A DNA stretch of 53,872 nt, taken from Pseudomonadota bacterium. Lineage in GTDB: Bacteria > Pseudomonadota > Gammaproteobacteria > Burkholderiales > Burkholderiaceae_C. This document shows positions 24,816-31,794 of this stretch, piece by piece (the stretch's first letter is position 1; the number at the start of each line of letters is the position of its first letter). The translations under genes were made by a program, and so were the position numbers. The stretch covers positions 1 to 53,872 of the forward strand of contig CAUJHV010000066.1 in the NCBI GenBank assembly GCA_963205115.1. The letters run 5' to 3'. The notes under the pieces were generated by a model that was given only the letters and a program-made list of their open reading frames with translations, searched no databases and was not told where the DNA came from.

Positions 24816-27281
24816 TCAGCCCGCCTGACGAAACGCCATGACCGCCTGGTTGCGCAAGGTGCGCAGCAGGTTGAGTTCCTTGTCGTCCAGGTTCAGGTCA
24901 CCCGGCCGGTGCCGGTCGGCATAAATCAGCCCAAAGGGCGCGGCCTTCATCATCAGCGGCAGCAGCAGGAAGGCCGGTGCCTTGACCTGGTCGCGCTGCC
25001 AGGCCGGCAGCCGCGCCGCGATGTTCTCGGCGCGTGCGTCCTGGATCAGCGTGTCCGCGCCCTTCAGGCACACGGCCGTGAAAAGATCGGGCCGCAAGCC
25101 GCTGGAGGGCTTCAGCGGCACGCGCAGAACCGCCGCCGTGGCCGTCGCCGCCTCGCCCAGGCCAAAACGCCCGGTCAGGCACTCGGTGCGCGGATCGCGC
25201 AAGGCCAGCACCACACAGCGGAATCCCAGCGCGCGGTACATCGTCTCCAGCACCATGCGCAGCACTTCATTGAGCTTGAAGTCGCCGTCGACCATCGACT
25301 GCGTGATGTCCTGGATGCCCGCGCTGAGCATGTCGACGGCTTCCTGCCGCTGGCGCCGTGCCGCGGGAGGCTCGTCGACCAGCATCGTATGCGTGGCCTC
25401 CAGCGTGTGGGCGTCGAGTTCGTCCACGTCGCCGGTGCCCTGGGTCGACGCCGCGCCCGACAGGTCCGACAGCAGCCGGCGTGCGGGCGAGTGCGGCGGC
25501 AGATCCAGCGCGGCGGCCTGGGCCACGTGCCGCACACCGTCGCGCGATTTCGCCAGCGCCGCTTCCACCATCGACGGCGTCAGGCCCAAGGCCGCGGCGT
25601 AGCGTTCGCACAGCTGCTTGAGCCGCCCTGGCAGCTTGGGCGGCGCCGTTTCCAGCACCGCGTCGGCCAGGTCGTTGCCCATGCGCGCAGACCAGCGCAC
25701 ACGGTCCACCGCGCGGTCGGGTGTGCGTGCCGGCGGTTCGCCCGCGGGCCGTTTCATCGCCGAGCGCAGGGCCTCGGGCAGGCCCCAGGCCTGTGCCACG
25801 CCCTGGCCCAGCTCATCGAAACTCAGTCCCAGCACCTGCATCGACGCAGCGGCCTCCGTCAGCGGGGCCACCAGCGCCGCGTGGCCTTCGGCCACCGGCT
25901 TCACAAGCTGCTGGATCTGCGCGGCTTCTTCGGCCAGGTAGAAGCGGGTCAGCAGTCGCCCCAGGTTCTGGAACAGCGCGCCGATGAACGCCTCTTCGGA
26001 ATCGCGCGCGGAAGGCATCAGTTCGCCGGCCAGGTGCGCGGCCAGCAGCGAACGCAGGAATTCCTCGCGCAGGGCCTGCACCTGCGACTTGTCCTGCATG
26101 TGCTCCAGGAGCACCAGCGACAAGGCCATGTTGCGGATGCCGGCAAACCCCACCAGCGCCACCGCGCGCGACACCGTATTCACGCCGCCAGCCGCCGATT
26201 GGCTGTAGTGCGCCGAGTTGACCAGCCGCAGCAGCTTGTGCGTGAGCGCCACGTCCTTCAGGATCTCCTGCGACAGGCTGTCCAGGCTCTCGTTTTCCGA
26301 CGTGGCCACGCGCTGGATGCGGGTGACGGCGGAAGACAGCGCCGGGAAGTCGCTCTTGTGCCGCATGCGCCGCAGCAGGAAATCCAGCGTGCTGCTCTGG
26401 GCTGGCGCGGTCTGCACGATGTCCGGCGCCTGCCAGGCCGAGAGGTCGCGGTGCATGGACGCCGCGTCGGCATAACGCTGCGCCGCGTGCCGCGCGAGCG
26501 CGCGTTCCACGATGACCCGCAGCCGGTCGTCGATCTCGGGATGCGCCGGGACGACCACGTCCTGGTCGCGGGTGCGATGGACCACGTCCCAGGCATCGGT
26601 GCCCCGGATCAGCGGCTTGCCGATCAGCATCTCGGCCAGGATCAGGCCGGCGGCAAAGACATCCATCGTCGGCTGTGGCGTTTCGCCGCGGGCCGCCTCC
26701 GGCGACATGTAGCCCGGCGTACCGACGATCGCCCCGGCCATGGCGCTGTCCGCCGCGCTGGCCGATCCACCCGGCAGGGCACTGGCCACACGCGCGGCAA
26801 TGCCGAAGTCCATCACGCGGGCACGCCGGTCGCTGGCCACCAGTATGTTGGACGGTTTGAGGTCGCGGTGCACCAGCCCGTGCCCGTGCGCCTCGCGCAG
26901 CGCCTCCAGGATGCCCAGCACCGCGCCGACCGCCTCGCGGGCAGGCATGCCATTGCGTTGGCGCATCACCTGCGCCAGCGTCTGGCCATCGACAAATTCG
27001 AAGACCAGGCAGGGTTGCCCGTCGAAGCTGTCGGCCTCGAAGATGGGGACGATATTCGGGTGCTTGAGCCGACTGACGGCACGCGCCTCGTGCAGCCACT
27101 CGTCGACGGCCACGGCTTGCGAGCCGGCCTCGATCATCTTGACCGCCACCTCGCGGTGCAGGCGCTCGTCGTGCGCCAGCCAGACGGTCGCCTGCGCGCC
27201 CTGCCCCAGCACCCGCTCGAGCCGGAAGCGGCCCAGCCGGCGGCCCGGCGCCAGGGCTTCGCGCGTGGGAGTCAGCGTCAC
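24816..27281 (-). CDS. Ser/Thr protein kinase with HDOD and GAF-like domains
   Basis: The 821-residue product joins three modules. An N-terminal Hanks-type kinase (about residues 18-285) keeps all key residues: GQGAQATVW loop, Lys48 in VAVK, a conserved Glu in HEAR, HRDLKPSN with HRD at 138-140, DFG at 158-160, and GTPGYMSPE. An HDOD signal-output domain (about 312-510) contains FPALSSAVTRIQRV, DVALTHKLLRLVNSAHYSQ and GFAGIRNMALSLVLL. A C-terminal GAF-like domain spans about 655-815. There is no transmembrane helix, so the protein is likely cytoplasmic. The GTG at 27281 is the only plausible start after the upstream gene ends; GGGAG lies 8 nt before it. It is probably cotranscribed with the paralogous kinase-like gene 112 bp upstream. 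Confidence 0.87.
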   Translation of the reverse strand: MTLTPTREALAPGRRLGRFRLERVLGQGAQATVWLAHDERLHREVAVKMIEAGSQAVAVDEWLHEARAVSRLKHPNIVPIFEADSFDGQPCLVFEFVDGQTLAQVMRQRNGMPAREAVGAVLGILEALREAHGHGLVHRDLKPSNILVASDRRARVMDFGIAARVASALPGGSASAADSAMAGAIVGTPGYMSPEAARGETPQPTMDVFAAGLILAEMLIGKPLIRGTDAWDVVHRTRDQDVVVPAHPEIDDRLRVIVERALARHAAQRYADAASMHRDLSAWQAPDIVQTAPAQSSTLDFLLRRMRHKSDFPALSSAVTRIQRVATSENESLDSLSQEILKDVALTHKLLRLVNSAHYSQSAAGGVNTVSRAVALVGFAGIRNMALSLVLLEHMQDKSQVQALREEFLRSLLAAHLAGELMPSARDSEEAFIGALFQNLGRLLTRFYLAEEAAQIQQLVKPVAEGHAALVAPLTEAAASMQVLGLSFDELGQGVAQAWGLPEALRSAMKRPAGEPPARTPDRAVDRVRWSARMGNDLADAVLETAPPKLPGRLKQLCERYAAALGLTPSMVEAALAKSRDGVRHVAQAAALDLPPHSPARRLLSDLSGAASTQGTGDVDELDAHTLEATHTMLVDEPPAARRQRQEAVDMLSAGIQDITQSMVDGDFKLNEVLRMVLETMYRALGFRCVVLALRDPRTECLTGRFGLGEAATATAAVLRVPLKPSSGLRPDLFTAVCLKGADTLIQDARAENIAARLPAWQRDQVKAPAFLLLPLMMKAAPFGLIYADRHRPGDLNLDDKELNLLRTLRNQAVMAFRQAG

Positions 27282-27393
27282 CGGACGCGCTCCCGCATGC
27301 GGCGCCTGGCGCACATCCGGCAGCGAGTGTGGATGACCGTCATGGGCACGGCGGCGGTCGGGCTGCGGGGAATGGGCGGGCTTCGCGCCCGGC

Positions 27394-29226
27394 TCACGGG
27401 GCCGGTGAAGCTGCCGACGCGGTGGCGGCGCGTCCGGCCGGCCCGCCTGGGCGGTGTTCGTCGTCCGGCGGCGCCACGGTGCGTGCGGCCAGCAGCGCGT
27501 CCTGCAGATCGGCCAGCGAGATCTCCAGCGCGCGCCCATAGCGCGCAACGACCTTCTGCATGGCCGGCTGCACACGCGCGGCGGGCTGCATGGTGGCTTC
27601 GACGGCTTCGTTGGCGCAGCTGGCAATCGTGCGCAGCATGTCGTCGTCGGTTTCGGGCATGTGCACGCCGGTGCCCGTGGGCAGGCGGCGGATCATGTGC
27701 GCCACGCTCTCGTCCAGGCCCCAATGGCGCGCCACGGCACCGCCGACAGTGTCGACATCGATGCCCAGCACCGCAAACGATGCCGCCTGTTCGCTCATGC
27801 CGGGTTCCTCCTGACCCCCGGCTTCGGCCGCGGCCGCGGGCTGCATCAGGCGGCGGATCTGCTGTGCGTCGTCGGGATAGTGGTACTGGATGACCAGCGG
27901 CCCCAGGTTCTGCAGCATCGTGACCAAGGCGACCACTTCGGGATCGAAGGCCGCGGACCGCAGCGACTGGGCCACACGCGCCGCACGCTGCGTGCGATGC
28001 ACCAGCTCGCGCATGTCGGCCGCCGAGCGTTCGTCCAGCGGACCGGGCCAGGGTCGCAGCGCCAGCGCCGCGCGGCGCACGCCGTCCATGCCGAGCATCG
28101 CGATGGCCCGGCGCACGGTCAGGATGGGGCCTGCGCCCGCCACCTGGGCGCCACGAACCTGCGCGGTGTTGACCGCGCGCAGCAATTCGAAGGACAGCGC
28201 GATGTCCTGCAGGATGATCTCGGCCAACTCCAGCGTGCGCTCGCGCTCCATCAGCGCCACGCGGGCGGCACGTTCGGCACCGCCGGGCGAGGCCGGCAGC
28301 ACACCCACGGCATGCAGGCGGTCCAGCAGCAGCGCCATCGGGCCGCCTTCGGACTGCGCATCGGCCCGCAGCCAACCTTCCAGTGCATGCACCAGCGTGC
28401 GCGCGCTGCGGTAGCGCTGACGCTCCTGGCGGTCGGTGGCGCGGTTGGCGATGGCGCGCAGGGCGTCGGGAATGGGGCGCGGCGTGCTCCACGGCAACCG
28501 CACCAGGTCGCGACCCAGCGGCGGCATGCGCGCGATCACGCGGCCGGTGTCGTTTTCGTCAAGCGCCGACTGGCCCGACAAGGCGCGGTACAAGACCAGC
28601 CCGAGGGCCAGCACATCGCGCTGCGCCGCATCGCGCTGGTTGCGCAGGCGGTCGACGGTTTCCTGCACGGCCGCGGCGTGGTCCTGCCCGCCAGAGCCAT
28701 GCGCGGCCACGGCGCCAAAGGCGACTTCGAGTCCCAGCAACTGGGCCGCGCCGGATTCGGCCTGCAGCACCAGGAAGGCCTGCACGTCGCCATGGCTGGC
28801 GCCGGCTTCGTGGGCATAGGCCAGCGCCTCGCCAAGCTGCAGGGTTGCGGCCGCCGCGTCGCGTGCCACCAGGCCCTTCTGGCCCATCTGGGCGGACAGC
28901 GTGGACAGGCCCGCGCCCTCGTAGATGACAAAGGGCCAGCCGTCGTGGTGGCCGATCTCGATGGCCACCGCCAGATTCGGATGCTGCAGCCGCGCGGCAC
29001 GCCGCACCGACTGCTCCCAGGCCTGGTATTCACCGACATGGGCAGGCTGCACCCGGGGTGCAACGAGCACGAGCTCCTGCCGGGCGCGCGGATCCTCGAC
29101 GCGCCAGGCCATCGTGCGGTCGCTGCGGCCCAGCAGTTCGATCAGGACAAACCGCCCGAAACGGCGCAGCCCGGCCTGGGGCTTGGCAGCGGGCGACTTG
29201 GTATCGGTGGCGTTGGACAGTCCCAT
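27394..29226 (-). CDS. Pseudokinase-HDOD protein, degenerate paralogue of the downstream kinase
   Basis: The 610-residue product shares the kinase-HDOD plan of its downstream neighbour but has lost catalysis. The segment starting FGRFVLIELLG aligns with the neighbour's FRLERVLGQG. The VAVK lysine is replaced (ELVLVAP), the helix-C Glu aligns with Ser, HRDLKPSN has become HGDVQAFL, and no DFG can be found (LGLEVAFG). The HDOD domain in the second half is recognisable (IILQDIALSFELLRAVNTAQ; RRAIAMLGMDGVRRAALAL; VTMLQNLGPLVIQYHY). It ends in an Ala/Pro tail and has no GAF domain. The ATG at 29226 puts the kinase fold close to the N-terminus as in the paralogue; an ATG at 29325 is possible. Divergent from trxA. 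Confidence 0.8.
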   Translation of the reverse strand: MGLSNATDTKSPAAKPQAGLRRFGRFVLIELLGRSDRTMAWRVEDPRARQELVLVAPRVQPAHVGEYQAWEQSVRRAARLQHPNLAVAIEIGHHDGWPFVIYEGAGLSTLSAQMGQKGLVARDAAAATLQLGEALAYAHEAGASHGDVQAFLVLQAESGAAQLLGLEVAFGAVAAHGSGGQDHAAAVQETVDRLRNQRDAAQRDVLALGLVLYRALSGQSALDENDTGRVIARMPPLGRDLVRLPWSTPRPIPDALRAIANRATDRQERQRYRSARTLVHALEGWLRADAQSEGGPMALLLDRLHAVGVLPASPGGAERAARVALMERERTLELAEIILQDIALSFELLRAVNTAQVRGAQVAGAGPILTVRRAIAMLGMDGVRRAALALRPWPGPLDERSAADMRELVHRTQRAARVAQSLRSAAFDPEVVALVTMLQNLGPLVIQYHYPDDAQQIRRLMQPAAAAEAGGQEEPGMSEQAASFAVLGIDVDTVGGAVARHWGLDESVAHMIRRLPTGTGVHMPETDDDMLRTIASCANEAVEATMQPAARVQPAMQKVVARYGRALEISLADLQDALLAARTVAPPDDEHRPGGPAGRAATASAASPAP

Positions 29227-29333
29227 GGATTCGACCCCATTGGAGCGTCGGGCGCCCGTGGACCATGCCCTGAAAGGCGCGGCAAACCGGTCGCTGTTTG
29301 CCGTCCGGATCCCCGCGGTGGACATCGCGGGCC

Positions 29334-29362
29334 TTGGCCGACGCCCGCGCAGCCGCTATGTC
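29334..29362 (+). promoter_or_regulatory. Possible trxA promoter
   Basis: TTGGCC (29334-29339) and TATGTC (29357-29362) are 17 bp apart and lie about 58 bp before the trxA start. Both hexamers are imperfect. No other stronger pair is seen in the gap. Confidence 0.3.
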
Positions 29363-29420
29363 AGAATCATCGAACGCTGCGCAGGTCGTCTTTCATGCGC
29401 GCAGTCAGGAGAACACAGCG

Positions 29421-29750
29421 ATGAGCAGTGAATCGATCAAGCACGTCACCGATGCCACTTTCGAATCGGACGTCCTGAAGTCGGACAAGCCGGTCCTGGT
29501 GGACTACTGGGCCGAGTGGTGCGGCCCTTGCAAGATGATCGCCCCCATCCTGGACGAGATGTCCAAGGACTACGGTGACCGCCTGCAGATCGCCAAGATG
29601 AACGTCGACGAGAACCAGGTCGTGCCGAACAAGCTGGGCATCCGCGGCATTCCCACGCTGATGTTGTTCAAGGGCGGCGAGCTGGTCGCCACCAAGGTCG
29701 GCGCACTGCCGAAGGCCCAATTGACGGCCTTCATCGACGGCCACCTATAA
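29421..29750 (+). CDS. trxA: Thioredoxin 1
   Basis: Thioredoxin is the general cytoplasmic dithiol reductant. The 109-residue product contains the WCGPC active site (Cys34, Cys37), the buried Asp in LVDYWAEW, and the cis-proline loop GIRGIPTLMLFKGG. AGGAGA lies 9 nt before the ATG at 29421, which settles the start against longer open frames. It precedes rho as in many proteobacteria, and its last 10 codons contain a strong promoter-like pair that probably drives rho separately. Confidence 0.97.
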   Translation: MSSESIKHVTDATFESDVLKSDKPVLVDYWAEWCGPCKMIAPILDEMSKDYGDRLQIAKMNVDENQVVPNKLGIRGIPTLMLFKGGELVATKVGALPKAQLTAFIDGHL

Positions 29751-29751
29751 T
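29721..29751 (+). promoter_or_regulatory. Promoter of rho, embedded in the trxA 3' end
   Basis: TTGACG (29721-29726) and a perfect TATAAT (29746-29751) are 19 bp apart. The -10 box overlaps the trxA stop codon. Transcription would begin near 29758, giving rho a leader of about 245 nt. Confidence 0.6.
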
Positions 29752-29757
29752 TCCTCC

Positions 29758-30002
29758 TCACGGCGCCTTCCAGGCCACCAGCCCGGGCGCCGATGAGTCG
29801 AGTCTCGAGGGCCTGCCCGCACGCGCGCGGCGGTCCACGAAAGCCCAGCCGCACGGTGTTCGTCGCGGCGGGCGTCATCCCAAGACCCTTTTCTCGACCT
29901 GGTGCGCCGATGCGCAGCCGATGATGGCTGTGCGTCGACACCGCCGGGTCGTCCAGTGGCTCCCGTCAGCCTGCGGGGCCACACATCCCGAGGATCAGTG
30001 CC
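29758..30002 (+). promoter_or_regulatory. Long rho 5' leader region
   Basis: No gene of standard type fills this stretch. It contains an open frame of 43 codons (29793-29924), Arg/Pro-rich and without a good Shine-Dalgarno. GAGGA precedes the rho ATG at 30003. A long leader would suit Rho autoregulation by attenuation, known in enterobacteria, but I see no shared sequence that proves it here. Confidence 0.4.
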
Positions 30003-31265
30003 ATGCACCTGTCCGAGCTCAAAGCCCTCCACGTCGCCGACCTTCTGAAGATGGGCGAAGACCTGGAGATCGAAAACGTCAGCCGCCTGCGCAAGCAGGA
30101 ACTGATGTTCGCCATCATGAAGAAGCGCGCCAAGGCCGGCGAGCAAGTCTTCGGCGATGGCGTGCTGGAAGTGCTGCCAGACGGCTTCGGCTTCCTGCGC
30201 TCGATCGATTCGAGCTTCATGGCCAGCACGGACGACATCTACCTGTCGCCCAGCCAGATCCGCCGCTTCAACCTGCACACCGGCGACATGATCGAAGGCG
30301 AAGTGCGGGTGCCCAAGGACGGCGAGCGCTACTTCGCGCTGGTCAAGGTCGACCGCGTGAACGGCCTGACGCCCGAGGAGAACAAGCACAAGATCATGTT
30401 CGAGAACCTGACGCCCTTGTTCCCCAAGGAGCCGTTCAAGCTCGAGCGTGACATCAAGGCCGAAGAGAACATCACCGGCCGCATCATCGATCTCGTCGCG
30501 CCCATCGGCAAAGGCCAGCGCGCGCTGCTCGTCGCGCAGCCCAAGACCGGCAAGACGATGATGATGCAGCACATCGCGCACGCCATCGTCGCCAACCACC
30601 CCGAGATCCACCTGATCGTCCTGCTGGTCGACGAGCGCCCGGAAGAAGTGACCGAAATGCAGCGCACCGTGCGCGGCGAGGTCATCAGCTCCACCTTCGA
30701 CGAACCCGCCGCGCGCCACGTGCAGGTGGCCGAGATGGTGATCGAGCGCGCCAAGCGCCTGGTCGAGCTGAAGAAGGACGTGGTGATCCTGCTGGACTCC
30801 ATCACCCGCCTGGCCCGCGCCTACAACAACGTGCTGCCTTCCAGCGGCAAGGTGCTGACCGGCGGTGTCGACGCCAACGCGCTGCAGCGCCCCAAGCGCT
30901 TCTTCGGCGCCGCGCGCAACACCGAAGAAGGCGGCACGCTGACCATCATCGGCACGGCGCTGATCGACACCGGCTCGAAGATGGACGAAGTCATCTACGA
31001 AGAGTTCAAGGGCACCGGCAACTGCGAAATCCACCTGGATCGCCGCATGGCCGAAAAGCGCGTCTACCCGTCGATCCTGATCAACAAGTCCGGCACGCGC
31101 CGCGAAGAGCTGCTGCTCAAGCCCGAGATCCTGCAGAAGGCCTGGATCCTGCGCAAACTCCTCTACCCGATGGACGAGATCGAGGCGATGGAGTTCATGC
31201 TCGAGAAGATGAAGCAGAGCAAGAACAACCTCGACTTCTTCGACATGATGCGAAGAGGTGGGTGA
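30003..31265 (+). CDS. rho: Transcription termination factor Rho
   Basis: Rho is the hexameric RNA helicase that ends transcription at untranslated C-rich RNA. The 420-residue product has the N-terminal helical and cold-shock-like RNA-binding domains (GVLEVLPDGFGFLRS, 53-67). Its ATPase core has Walker A AQPKTGKT (178-185), Walker B (DVVILLDSITRLARAY), the Q-loop and the R-loop (PSSGKVLTGGVD). It ends FFDMMRRGG. The length is normal and there is no insertion domain. The last two Gly codons and the stop belong to the same structured repeat that ends moaA. Confidence 0.98.
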   Translation: MHLSELKALHVADLLKMGEDLEIENVSRLRKQELMFAIMKKRAKAGEQVFGDGVLEVLPDGFGFLRSIDSSFMASTDDIYLSPSQIRRFNLHTGDMIEGEVRVPKDGERYFALVKVDRVNGLTPEENKHKIMFENLTPLFPKEPFKLERDIKAEENITGRIIDLVAPIGKGQRALLVAQPKTGKTMMMQHIAHAIVANHPEIHLIVLLVDERPEEVTEMQRTVRGEVISSTFDEPAARHVQVAEMVIERAKRLVELKKDVVILLDSITRLARAYNNVLPSSGKVLTGGVDANALQRPKRFFGAARNTEEGGTLTIIGTALIDTGSKMDEVIYEEFKGTGNCEIHLDRRMAEKRVYPSILINKSGTRREELLLKPEILQKAWILRKLLYPMDEIEAMEFMLEKMKQSKNNLDFFDMMRRGG

Positions 31266-31342
31266 GTGTGGACACAAGACAGTCCTTGAGGACTGTCTTG
31301 TGCCTCACGAACCGGCCTGGCCTGCCAGCCAGGCCGTGGAGG
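31257..31342. repeat. Two-hairpin dispersed repeat, copy B (overlaps rho 3' end)
   Basis: The unit begins GGTGGGTGAG like copy A1 and so includes the rho stop. Hairpin 1 is perfect: 31273-31285 with 31290-31302, loop TTGA. The linker GCCTCACGAACCGG follows. Hairpin 2 is longer here: CGGCCTGGC (31313-31321) with GCCAGGCCG (31328-31336). It ends CGTGGAGG. No T-run follows either hairpin. Confidence 0.75.
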
Positions 31343-31373
31343 GGCGCCGAAAGGTCTGCCATCTCGTTCTGCT

Positions 31374-31379
31374 TATAAT
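31374..31379 (+). promoter_or_regulatory. -10 element of rpmE2
   Basis: A perfect TATAAT lies 78 bp before the rpmE2 start; the -35 region (AAGGTC at 17 bp) is poor. The predicted leader of about 72 nt contains a stem-loop (31405-31429, about 9 bp with one bulge) that might be a ribosomal-protein feedback site. Confidence 0.5.
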
Positions 31380-31457
31380 GCCGGGTTTCCCTCCCCGGCA
31401 AGTGCGCTGAAAGAATCCGTCTTCAGCGTGGCTCCCGAAACTCCTCGAGAGGCTCCC

Positions 31458-31718
31458 ATGAAAGATGGCATCCATCCCGCGTACCGCGACGTCTGTTTCG
31501 TCGACCTGTCCAATGGCTTCAAGTTCGTCACGCGCTCGTGCCTGCAGACGAAGGAAACCGTCAAGATGGACGACGGCCGCGAACTGCCGCTGATGAAGCT
31601 GGAATCGACCAGCGAGTCGCACCCGTTCTACACGGGCACGCAGAAGAGCGTGGACAGCCTGGGCGGCCGCGTCGAGAAGTTCCGCAACAAGTTTGCGCGC
31701 GTCGGCCTGAAGAAATAA
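31458..31718 (+). CDS. rpmE2: 50S ribosomal protein L31 type B
   Basis: The 86-residue product matches the longer, zinc-free type B L31. It begins MKDGIHPAYRDVCFVDL, contains HPFYTGTQKSVDSLGGRVEKFRNKF and lacks the CxxC pairs of type A. Such forms can replace the zinc protein when zinc is short, although in many betaproteobacteria the type B form is the main one. GAGAGG lies shortly before the ATG. Its position after rho is the usual one, and a good terminator follows the gene. Confidence 0.95.
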   Translation: MKDGIHPAYRDVCFVDLSNGFKFVTRSCLQTKETVKMDDGRELPLMKLESTSESHPFYTGTQKSVDSLGGRVEKFRNKFARVGLKK

Positions 31719-31742
31719 GGCGTCTGGCGTCCCGCCAAGGAG

Positions 31743-31765
31743 GGGCAGCTTCGGCTGCCCTTTTT
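31743..31765 (+). terminator. Rho-independent terminator of rpmE2
   Basis: GGGCAGC (31743-31749) pairs with GCTGCCC (31754-31760) around the stable tetraloop TTCG, followed directly by five T (31761-31765). It lies 24 bp after the rpmE2 stop. Confidence 0.92.
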
Positions 31766-31794
31766 GTTGGCGGCTACGATCGCCGGCACGCGCG

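Noticed and set aside
24909..27893. A 994-codon open frame antisense to the kinase gene
   Set aside because: Composition is His/Arg/Gln-rich as expected from reverse reading of GC-rich codons; no start signal and no recognisable domain.
29793..29924. Leader peptide gene upstream of rho
   Set aside because: The 43-codon frame lacks a good Shine-Dalgarno and its Arg/Pro-rich composition is what random GC-rich sequence gives. Kept only as a note on the leader.
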